Positions 24,604-34,072 of a stretch of DNA of 64,000 nt are shown piece by piece. This DNA comes from Diphasiastrum complanatum. Lineage: Eukaryota; Streptophyta; Lycopodiopsida; Lycopodiales; Lycopodiaceae. Position numbers and translations under genes: made by a program. Below the pieces are notes generated by a model. The model searched no databases and was not told the DNA's origin. It was given only the letters and a program-made list of their open reading frames with translations. Positions within the stretch are counted from its first letter, which is position 1; the number at the start of each line of letters is the position of its first letter. The stretch is taken from the NCBI GenBank assembly GCA_029204225.1, contig CM055098.1, forward strand, positions 12,173,552 through 12,237,551, written 5' to 3'.

Positions 24604-24940
24604 GACAAAAATTATGGCAAATTTGTTTTACATGCACCTTCTTGGACACAAATTATGGCAAATGTTTTTACATGCACCTTCTTGTTAACCGTTTCGGTTG
24701 GCCGGAAATGCATATAAAAAAATTTACATTTTTTTACACACAGCTTCCAGGCGGAGGGGGCAAAGAAAAATTATAGCAAAAAAAAAAAAAATTTACGTGG
24801 CGAAAGGTCTCTATCTCGAACGGTTCTAGATGTAGAAGGGTCTGCACTCTCGAGCAGATGTCTTTCCTGGGCAGAAGGCCCTCGAACAGCGACCTTCTCC
24901 CCCCTCCCCCCGTAAATTTTTTTCTACAAGCACCTTCCAA
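24604..24940 (+). repeat. Short repeats at the right edge of the tandem array
   Basis: A 41-bp unit containing ATTATGGCAAAT and ACATGCACCTTCTTG occurs twice in tandem (about 24609-24685). Degenerate copies of the TTTTTACATGCACCTTC part follow near 24729 and 24918. The joint between array units falls inside the first copy. The stretch also holds an A-run (24779-24791) and C-rich runs near 24900. Confidence 0.7.
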
Positions 24941-27030
24941 GCAAGAACAAGAAAGATGTGGTAATGTATCAGGAAGGCCTTGCCACATCATATTGTCGTA
25001 TTTGACTTTTTGTGAAAATTCAAAGAATGTAAAACAATAGCTTAGAAATTTTGATGGTTGTTTTTTATTTTTACAGGCAAATGTTTTGTGGATTGTGATG
25101 GTGGTTTTTTTTGCTCAATCCTACAATTTCATCATTATGGCAAGGCCTTCACAACATAATATGACAATAATAACTAGAATACATACATTTAAAACCTCAA
25201 TAGATAATAACAATGTCTGTTACAATCAATAGAAACTTCAACATTGTACGATACGACTTTCATCTTTTTGTCTTTTGGAGGATGAGTTTGGATATGAATA
25301 TTTCAATCTGCATGCAATAGCCAAATAAATTCTCCATTTATGCATATCAAAGCACCATTCATGCATAGTCAAATTCTCATATGCTTTTTTGGCCTTATGC
25401 ATCATGCATTGTTTGCACGCATTTGTAAGAAATTTTTAATGGGAACAGATGCATTTTAGTTTAGTCCGCAATCAAGGTTTAGGACTTAAAAGTTTAGGGT
25501 GCCAACATGGATACTAGGATACGTTCTGCATGCAAAATTCCAAAAAAGCTTATGTGTTATGTATGGTCACTTCTAACATGAATGTATACAGCATGCTAAA
25601 TAACCTATTTGAGGCATATCATGTGAGTGATGTATGATCACTTTTTACCTTTCAAAAACATATGTTGGATAGAGACACCATGCCAAAATCTTTGTTTAAG
25701 GCATTTCATGTATTCACTGTATTGTGAATCTAATCACTTCTAAATAAAGCCTAGCAAGGAAGACTGTCAGGGCTGAAAAAATTCACTTGGATCGGAATAT
25801 GTGGTCATGGAAGTTCCTTCACAGCCACATGATCCAAAAACCTATGCACTCTTTGGTAGTATATTTTGAGAGCAATCACATTCTTTGTTGGCTAGTCTCT
25901 GTGAAGTATAGAAAAGCATTTGCCATTACATAATGAGGTTTAGTACTCAAAAGAGTTTGTGTTAAGGATACATTCTTTGCTCTGACGACAACACTTTGAA
26001 AAAAGAAGACTTAAATAGTAGACGTATTGTGCTTTGAATGCACCACATTGTCGAGAGAAGAATAGTAGCAGCGATGGTATAATCTGTGATCATTTCATTG
26101 CTAACAACAATACTAGTAATACTAGAAAGCCAAAAAGTTCTTCCTTAAGCCATTTAAATGCGGTTGTATCAAATGATCCAATGCTTACAATCAGCTGATT
26201 GGAAATCCCCATGAGAACTCACATGTATGGTCCCACAAAGGGTTGAGAATATGCAAATTGGCATCAAACAGCCTCACTGGCCCATGCTCCTCAACATGTT
26301 GACTACGTGCTCCAGCTCTAGGAGATCAAAAACATTTGTGCCAAAGTTTACTCCAAACATTTTTTTGAAATTTTTTGGCTTCCCGGAGTGCCATATCATC
26401 GGGCAATAAAAAAAGTAATCCCATAAGCAAATAACACTGGTGTCCAATGACTAATATATGTGAAAATTGGGATTTGTATACTCGATATGCACCATAGTTA
26501 TTATAATTATCAAAGCATATCTGGACATAAATATTTCAAAGGCACATCCAAGATCATTTTTGTGAAAAGGGCCATAGCCATTGAAATCTTAGGCTATACC
26601 CCTTCGAATGTCACAGAAAGAGCATCTGCCTTGGCCACTTATGCAAGGTATTATATCAATTGACATGAGCAAACTACATTGAATATTTGAATCCATATGA
26701 AAGGATTTTGTTTCTACATGACAATACCATGAAATAGTCACTTGAAGAAGATGATGAAGACAATTGAACAATGTCTATTCGATGTGATCTCATAACATAT
26801 ATAACTTGCATTTTGTCCTTTCGAATGATGATGCTTTAATGACTGTTCAGTGCAGGACTTCCTTTCTCACATTATTATTGGAGGACATTCTACAGTCTAG
26901 ATTTTTATAACTTGACAAATGTATGGCTGTGATTAATAGGACAAGTTTATAAACATAAGATCCTTAGAGTATTTCAATTTTGTGATCTATTCCTCATAAG
27001 TTTTCTATAGTTCTTCTCTCAGTTCCTCCG
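24941..27030. other. Gene-free stretch
   Basis: No coding region, TE domain or strong repeat recognised. The few open frames (up to 67 codons) show no family signature. Confidence 0.5.
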
Positions 27031-27190
27031 CGTATATCGAATCAATGTGCGCCTTCAAATTTCACCAATATCATTCATTCGCTCGCGCGTTTAATTGCTA
27101 TCAACCTAGTTTCTCTCTTGGTTTCAAATATTGAATCAACCGCAACGTTCATGCGCACTGACATTTGTGCGTGTTGAATCGATATCAACC
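27031..27190 (+). repeat. Distant copies of the ATATCGGATCAGTGCGC motif array
   Basis: Four matches in alternating orientation: TATATCGAATCAATGTGCGC (27033), GCGCGTTTAATTGCTATCAA (27085), ATATTGAATCAACCGC (27127) and GTGCGTGTTGAATCGATATC (27167). They correspond to the array at 61831-62935, 35 kb away. Confidence 0.6.
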
Positions 27191-27537
27191 ATGTTCTTTA
27201 AGGTCTACTCTATGGCAAGTTATTTTTTAGTCAAGTGAGGATAATCTTAGCGAGTTTCTCTCACAAATTAGAGTTTTTCTTTTGTCCCTTTTGATATCAA
27301 TAAGGCTTTTTACAAAAATTATTTTAGATTACTTGTTTTACTTGATGAATTCTCATTATAATGATCTCGAAAGTGAGATAGATTTTGATAAAGACGACAA
27401 TTGGAAATCTGGCATGGAGGCATTGAAGGCCATAATGGAAAAATTGAAAGCTTAAACTAGAACTTTGTCGAATGAGAAAGATTTTATGGAGTTCAAAAAA
27501 AGTATTCTTTAAAGATCCACATGGCATCGGCCATTTT
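27191..27537. other. Anonymous stretch before the Copia remnant
   Basis: A short open frame around 27340-27450 would encode an acidic and lysine-rich peptide, with no family recognised. Nothing else was seen. Confidence 0.4.
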
Positions 27538-28975
27538 TTTCATGTTCCTAAGGACAAGAAGACAATAGGATGTAAGTGGATCTTCAAGGTGAAGAAAAAC
27601 CAAAATGGATCAATCAACAAGTACAAAGCAAGGTTGGTGGCAAAATGATATGCTCAATAGTATGGCATTGACTATGATGAGATCTTTGGCAAGCGCGTGT
27701 GGCAAATATGGTAAACATTCGGATCATCATTTCTCTTGTAACACTATGGATGGGATCTATGGCAATTGGATATCACTAATGCATTCTTGAATGTAGATCT
27801 TGGAGGGGGGGTTTACATGGAGCAACCCGAAGGCTACATTTCCATGGCAAGCCAAATCATGTGTGTCTTCTCCAAAAGAGTTTGTATGGGCTTAAGAAAG
27901 CACCAAGGAGTTGGTATGCTAAGCTTAATACTTTTTAACTTTCTCAAAATTTCATTATGAATGAGTATAATTATTCACTTTAAAGGAAACGATTTTACTA
28001 TCTTTCTAATCTATGTGGATCATATTATTTTGAGTGGAGGCAACAATCAAAATATAGATGACATCTAGTACATGATCTTGGTCATTTGCACTATATCTTA
28101 GGAATAAAGATAATTAGGAATTATCAAACTACTTATATTTTTTAAGAGATGTATGCTAATTCCATTCTTACAAGATTTCATATGGATGATGCTAAATCTA
28201 TTGATACTCTTATAAAATCAAATGTAAAGCTATCTATAAGAGATAATGAAAGATCCTTCAAGGACATTACTCTCTATAGAAAGCTAGTTTGGTTCACACA
28301 TATATCTAATCATCACAAGACTAGATCTAAGCTATCGTGTTGGTAGATTAAGTCAATTCATGGATGATCCTAGTGTGGAACTTTGGAAACTAGGCAAGAG
28401 AGTATTTAGGCACATCTCGGATTTTGGAGATTTTGGCATAGTTTATAGGAAATCATCACCTAAACTTTATGGAATTTTAGATTTGGACTTTGCATGATAT
28501 CAAATGGATGTCAAAGAAACAAGCAACAATCTCTCTCATGGATGTCGAAAAAACAAGCAACAATCCATGGATGTCAATGAAAATTTTCTCATGGCTATCA
28601 AAGAAACAAGCAACAATCTCTTTATCCTCAACCGAAGCCGAGTACACAGCCTTGACTTCATGCACCAAGGAGGATGGTATTGGATCTTGACTTGCTAGAT
28701 TTTCAAAAGTGTCCAATCATCTTTTGTGATAACCTTTTAGCTCAAATTTTGGCAAGCAATTCTATTTTTCATGCAAGGAGCAAACATATCGAAGTGGCTT
28801 ATCATTTTGTGACAGAACATCATGGCAAAGGAGGTGGAGCTTCAACATATCTCATCACTTGAGGGAGTGTGTGGCTGATAACTTTACCAAAGCATTGGGA
28901 AAAGACTTGTTTATGAGTCATAGAACTCATCTTGGAGTACTATCTAAATCTATGCTAAAAGTACTTGAAGAGGAG
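27538..28975 (+). pseudogene. Decayed Copia RT/RNase H
   Basis: Clear but ruined relative of the element at 30449-36879. [72 protein letters not shown] and STEAEYTALT can be traced through many stops and shifts. The catalytic YVDD is now YVDH (about 28012-28023). Near 28505-28630 the coding of the SW-SKKQATISL segment is present three times in tandem. GAG, PR and IN are absent. The tail ends at VLEEE over the purine tract GAAGAGGAG. Confidence 0.85.
28505..28630 (+). repeat. Triplicated RNase H segment
   Basis: The phrase ATGGATGTCAAAGAAACAAG and close variants occur three times with AAGCAACAATC. The complete element has this segment once (about 35815-35850). It is a local tandem expansion within a dead gene. 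Confidence 0.7.
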
Positions 28976-29075
28976 TGTGAAAAATGTCAACTAGTTAAGT
29001 TGATCTAATTTGACAATTTTGAGGCCAAAGTAAATTTTCAACTTAGAGATAGATTTTTTCATGTCAATAAGGCCT
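28976..29075 (+). repeat. Truncated 3' LTR of the decayed Copia
   Basis: TGTGAAAAATGTCAACTAGT follows the purine tract. The sequence then tracks, with gaps, the LTR start of the element at 37518-42791 (CAACTAGTT, GAGGCCAAA, ACTTAGAGATA) more closely than that of 30449-36879. Similarity fades after about 29075. Confidence 0.6.
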
Positions 29076-30200
29076 GAAAATAGTGTCCTTACTATTTTTG
29101 AAATGTGGACAAGTTGATAAGGTCAGATTTGGACCTACTCTCAATGGTTGATATAGATGCATTAGCTATTGTGCAACATGTATTTCATGTTCTTGCCCGC
29201 TACTGACAATTGCGAATAAATTTTTTTCAACCTCTTGATGTGGTGATCAAGATTTCCTCCATTCCATTTTATGTTCTACAGTTGATGATGTAGATGTATC
29301 GCCTTAGTAGTAGTCTTCACTTTGTACTTGGTTCTTTATTTTTGCCATGCTTCTCGACTAGTTTTGCACTCTTCAAGCTCAAGCGATATTTGTTCGCTTA
29401 ATGAACTTGATGCAATGATTGACATTGCTTTCTCATATTTTCTTTCTCAATTTGCTCTATCGGATCTCCCTCTGGCGGCTTTTATGTTGTGTTGTCAACA
29501 ACAATTATTATTGTTTTAAGCTTCTAGAGGTGATAGTTTCCACCATAGAAAATGATGCTTAACCTAGGTTGAATAGCTGCTAGAGCCATGAGAGCACATT
29601 GTCTAGTTGAATCAAGTCTATGGACATATAGTACTGAGCAATGCAGTGAAATCAGGCCTAGTATCCTTCCATTGCTATGATATCAGAAAAAAAAAAAAAA
29701 GACAAAAAACGAGATATATGCGAAATGCAAGATCTAAACTGATTTAACCCATTCTAGCACACTCACAGATTGATTTCAAATCGAAACAAAAAAAATGCAA
29801 AACATAAACAATATGAAAAATCAAGAGAACTTGCATAACATAGATAGCGAAGAATGTGCTATATTTGCGCTCTTCAATTTTTTCTTTTGTATATCATTCT
29901 ATATGTTTGATCTGACTAATGTCAAGTCATATATATATCGCAACAAGGGGATTACAAGAAATTTTACGCTAATATTCAAAGTAAAGTATGTGTTTAAGTT
30001 TCTAACTATGGTTTAGCAAGGTGTCCATATTCCTTTTTCACAACTACTTGGTCATAAGCGATGCATAGTCAATTGAATGTAGGATCGAATCAAATCGACA
30101 AAAAATTGGGTCTAATCGTTGTCAATGTCATTGTTGAATGTCAATTGGAGTATCATGTTGAATGTCAAGTGTCAAATGCTGAGTGGAGTGTCGTATCGAG
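29076..30200. other. Gene-free stretch
   Basis: No recognisable gene. Contains an A-run at 29687-29700 and scattered short open frames without family signatures. Confidence 0.5.
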
Positions 30201-30390
30201 TGGATAATTAAGCCCCGTAACATGATACCTTATGGGTTCCTTACAAGTAAATCTCATAATGCCTCGTGGGAGGATTCATTATGGGTTCCTTATGGAAAAG
30301 CTCGTAATCACCCGTAAGAGGATCCTTTATGGGTTTTTTACGGGAGTTCGTCGTAGTGCCTCATAAAGGAATTCCTTATGAGCATTTCAC
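30201..30390 (+). repeat. Degenerate tandem repeats
   Basis: About three to four diverged copies of a roughly 50-bp unit around TTATGGGTTCCTTA and CTCGTAATGCCTCGTGAGAGGA-like variants, next to the insertion site of the young Copia. Confidence 0.55.
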
Positions 30391-30448
30391 TCAATGATTT
30401 CGACTTGGTTGAAAGGGTGGCTGAGTTCACCTCTTCCAACATAATAAA

Positions 30449-31103
30449 TGTGAAAATTGTCAACATTTCCTAGCTAGTTTGAGGCCTAAATTGGCTAAAA
30501 TTGTAAATAGTTTTGGTTCTGGAGTTTCACACGTGTGAACCAGGCCACAATGTTTTTATTTACTGTATTTTTTCATTATGATGAAGTGTCAAACTTCATA
30601 CCCTTCAAAATGAGACCATTTTGATGTATTTTGGTCATATAAGCCATTTTTAGCTATTTTTCCTATATAGGGAATATCTAGGGTCAAGTACCTTCTAGAG
30701 AGAGGAGAGAGAGTCATCTTCCTCATCCATAAATAGTAAGGAAGTCGTGGAGAACAGGTTGGAGAAACCTTTTGTATGCTTCATTGAGATCAATAGATCA
30801 TTGTCATTGTTTCTTCCTCCATTGAGAGCATTGTTGTGTGTATTGTCTTCAAGCTATTGTGTATGATCTTAGGTGCTTTCCAAAAGTGGTAGGCTGATGT
30901 ATTATGGACTGTATAATGCTATTTTGGGCCGCACTTGATGTTTATGGAAGTTTCCATTTGTGATAAATGCTTTTTGATCAAGTTCTTTGCATTCTAGGTA
31001 GCATAGAATGTGTTGCCAATTCCTAGCTTATGTAGTTTGGAGTGCAAGCATTCAAGCCAATGATCTTGGAGTTTAGATCCACTTAGGATCTGTATTTTTC
31101 ACA
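30449..31103 (+). repeat. 5' LTR of the young Copia
   Basis: TGTGAAAATT...TTTTTCACA, 655 bp. CTATATAG at 30663-30670 is the likely TATA box, which would place the RNA start shortly downstream in the GAGAGAG-rich area. Confidence 0.95.
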
Positions 31104-31115
31104 TGGTATCAGAGC
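31104..31115 (+). other. Primer-binding site, young Copia
   Basis: TGGTATCAGAGC directly after the 5' LTR, the plant Copia initiator tRNA-Met complement. Confidence 0.95.
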
Positions 31116-32275
31116 TGGTTGGCTTCTATTTACAGTAAGTATTCCATTTTTGGTGATATTTGGATGTTTGATCAAGTTCTAGCATGATTTTGCATTGCTT
31201 TGTTGATCAAATCTTACTAACCTTTGTTTTGTGAGTTGAACTTGTGGATCAAAAGCATATTTCAGGTCTATTGAAGATCAGAGGCTGAAAAAAAACTATT
31301 TTGGATCAGATCATAACACCTAATCATTTGTGATTGTGAGGCTTGTGCATATTCAATACTAACAATGTTCTTTTCAATCCTATTGTTGACAATCTCCATT
31401 CTTGGATGAACACTCTCCTTAAGTGGATGAAACTTCTCCTTAAGTGGATGACAAATGCTCTTTTGAGTGAGCTGTAATTCTCCTAAAGGCTGAGCAAAGC
31501 TCCCATTTGGATGAAAGATCCCCTTTTTTGGGTGAACATATTGTAAGCTCCATTGTGAAGAGCATATTGTAAAGATTGTCATCAATTTTGGCATAAATTT
31601 TGGTGTACTTTGTTGAGCATGTAAGTAACTCTCCTTATGTAATTTGATTGGAGCATTTGCTGGAAGGTGTTAACCATTATGCAAGTGTGTTTTCAGGTTC
31701 TTAACAAGTTGAGGAACATTCTCATGTGAAGTGATCTTAGATCTACATCTAAACACCAAGATTTGACAAGATAGTGAAGCTAGTCTTGTGATTCACTAAG
31801 TGTGCTCATTCATTCACCTCTAAATCTTGTATTTATCACTTGCTGGAGTTTATAAACTTTTAGAAGTGTGGTTTACATGTGGTTTTACAGGTTGAATTAA
31901 TATCTTAGTGTGTTGATCATATGTTGATCAAGTTTGTTCATTACTAGGTAATCTTGGCATCCTAGTTTTGGGTATTTTCTAAAAATGCAAGTAACTCTTC
32001 ACACCATAACTTGATTTGGTCACTTGCTGGAAAGTTTGAGAGCTTAATCAAGAGTGTGTTCAGGTTGGTTTGATTTTGTAATCCATTCTTAGTGTGTGCA
32101 AAGTGTTGCATGTGTTTCAATCTTCCTTTCTATGCTTGGAAACCATCTAGGTTCAAGATAGAAGTGTTTTAGGGTCCTAAATCTTCATAGATCTCTTTAT
32201 CTATCATTTGTTGAGAGAAAAGTGAGTGCTAAGTGCTTTAGGACAGAACCTAAAAGTTGAAGAAACATTAGAATC
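31116..32275 (+). other. Leader of the young Copia
   Basis: 1.16 kb of untranslated sequence between PBS and GAG start. It holds several upstream ATGs and short repeats around CTTAAGTGGATGA (31420-31455). No coding domain was seen. Confidence 0.8.
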
Positions 32276-34072
32276 ATGGCTTCCAATGGTGGGATCATGC
32301 TAGAGTCTAGTGAAAGGTTGAGTTCATCAAACTACTCTACTTGGAAAGTGAGGATGGAGTCCTTACTTGAGTTGAATGAACTCATGGACATAGTTGCAGA
32401 AATTGAAGAGAGACCTCTCACACTTCAAGAGCAACAAAGGTTTGATAAGAAGGCCAAAAGGGCTCTTCATATCATTAAAATGAATGTTACAAATGAACTT
32501 CTCAAGGAAGTTGGAAAGTGTCAAAGTGCAAGTGAGGCATGGAATGCCTTAAAGAAGCTCTTTGAATCAAAGTCCACATCTAGGGTATTGACCCTAAGGA
32601 GACAAATATTTTCTAGTAGGCAAAGAGAGGGTGAAAGTGCTCATGCAATTATCTTGAGAGTTAAGTCCCTAAGTGATGATTTAGCATGCATTGATGAGAA
32701 CATAAAAGATGGTGAAATAGTCCAAGTTATGTTGAATGGTTTGCTAAATGAACATGCTAGCCTTGTGCAAAGTTTTGCCATTCAAAGAGTCTTGCCAAGT
32801 GTGGTTGACTTGCAAGAAATCTTATTGGCTGAAGAACATAGGTTGCAATCAAAGCTTGATGGTGCATCCTTGCAAGGTGGAGGTGAAGAGGCTTTCTTCA
32901 CAAAAGGCAAATTCAAGGGCAAAGGTAAAGGCAAAGGGAAATGGTCCAAAGGTGGTAACTTTGATCATGATGATCACTCTTCCTCTTCCTCTTCTACTAA
33001 GAACAATAAGTCAAAGTTCAAGTGCTTTTATTGTGGGATAAAAGGTCATTTTGCAAATGAATGTTATAAGAAGAAAAGAGAGCAAGGAGAGAGGCAAGGA
33101 AATCTTACAATAGATGAGGAAGAACATAACACATGTGAATCACTTGTTATGACTTCAAGTTTGTTAGCCAACATAGATGATAATGATCCTTGGTGGATTG
33201 ATAGTGGAGCCTCATCTCACATGACAAGACATAAGGAATACTTTACATCCTTATTGTCTTATGAGGGAGAAGGTAACATCATCTACATTGCAAATGATGG
33301 TCAATGTGACATCAAAGGCATAGGCACTATTCCTATTTCCCTTTCAACAAATAGGAAAGCAAATCTTGAAAATGTTTTGTACATTCCTTCAATCACTAAG
33401 AATTTGCTTAGTGTAAGTCAAATGATTGACAAAGGACTTGATGTGGAGTTCATTGGAGATGCATGTTTGATAAGTAAATGTGGATCCTTGATTGCTCAAG
33501 GTAGGAGGCATGGTAAACTTTTCAAGCTTGATGCATGTGTGATCTCTAATCATGAAGGATGTATGGCTAGGGAGCAATTGACAAACCAAGAAGTTTGGCA
33601 CAAGAGGTTGGGCCATCCCAACTTCAAATCTTTGGAGGTAATGGCAAAGAAAGAGCTTGTTCTTGGTCTCCCTAAAAGTCTTGTTGCAAACAATAGTGTT
33701 TGTGAACATTGTGCCTTGTCCAAATCTCATAGACTTGCTTATTCTAGATCTACTTCTAGATCTAAAGAAGCTTTTCAACTTGTGCATTCTGATATTCATT
33801 CTTCTAGTACAACTAGCAATGGTGGGGCAAAGATGTATGCAACTTTCATTGATGACTTTAGTAGGTATACTTGGATCTATCTTCTTAAAAGTAAGGATGA
33901 AGTGTTTGCTGCATTTGTCAAGTTCAAGAATGAAATGGAAAACCAATTCAATACAAAGATCAAATGCTTAAGATCTGATAATGGAGGGGAATACACCTCA
34001 AATAGGTTCAAAGACTTTTGTATAGCACATGGGATTAAGAGGGAGATGTCTAGTCCTAGGACTCCACAATAG
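32276..34072 (+). CDS. Copia GAG-PR-IN, first part of the polyprotein
   Basis: 598 codons ending at an amber codon (34070-34072). GAG (residues 1-230) is UBN2-type with YSTWKVRMESLLE and VLTLRRQIF. A basic GKGKGKGKW run follows, then a zinc knuckle C-F-Y-C-x4-H-x4-C near residue 250. PR has WWIDSGASSHMT near residue 305. IN starts with WHKRLGHPN and CEHC (HHCC finger), then HSDIHSS and RSDNGGEY with the first two catalytic Asp. The frame stops right after SPRTPQ. Family members normally read Gln or similar before NGVAE, so TAG most likely arose from CAG. The next codon continues the same frame at 34073. Confidence 0.93.
   Translation: MASNGGIMLESSERLSSSNYSTWKVRMESLLELNELMDIVAEIEERPLTLQEQQRFDKKAKRALHIIKMNVTNELLKEVGKCQSASEAWNALKKLFESKSTSRVLTLRRQIFSSRQREGESAHAIILRVKSLSDDLACIDENIKDGEIVQVMLNGLLNEHASLVQSFAIQRVLPSVVDLQEILLAEEHRLQSKLDGASLQGGGEEAFFTKGKFKGKGKGKGKWSKGGNFDHDDHSSSSSSTKNNKSKFKCFYCGIKGHFANECYKKKREQGERQGNLTIDEEEHNTCESLVMTSSLLANIDDNDPWWIDSGASSHMTRHKEYFTSLLSYEGEGNIIYIANDGQCDIKGIGTIPISLSTNRKANLENVLYIPSITKNLLSVSQMIDKGLDVEFIGDACLISKCGSLIAQGRRHGKLFKLDACVISNHEGCMAREQLTNQEVWHKRLGHPNFKSLEVMAKKELVLGLPKSLVANNSVCEHCALSKSHRLAYSRSTSRSKEAFQLVHSDIHSSSTTSNGGAKMYATFIDDFSRYTWIYLLKSKDEVFAAFVKFKNEMENQFNTKIKCLRSDNGGEYTSNRFKDFCIAHGIKREMSSPRTPQ

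Larger units (their letters stand above)
3397..24623. repeat. Tandem array, about 7.57 kb composite unit (A, B, C)
   Basis: The same DNA recurs at an offset of 7571 bases: unit A 3397-9487 (left-truncated), B 9488-17058, C 17059-24623. Copies are near-identical by eye: A carries a 1-base deletion near 3980, and C a 6-base deletion near 23845. Each full unit reads, left to right: truncated LTR, minus-strand Copia RH-RT-IN-PR-GAG, complete LTR, a piece of GIL1-like coiled-coil coding sequence, a spacer, then GIL1-like upstream DNA fused to C-terminal coding sequence. Unit joints at 9487/9488 and 17058/17059 are the same. In C the left side of that joint continues into unduplicated DNA at 24624. 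Confidence 0.95.
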
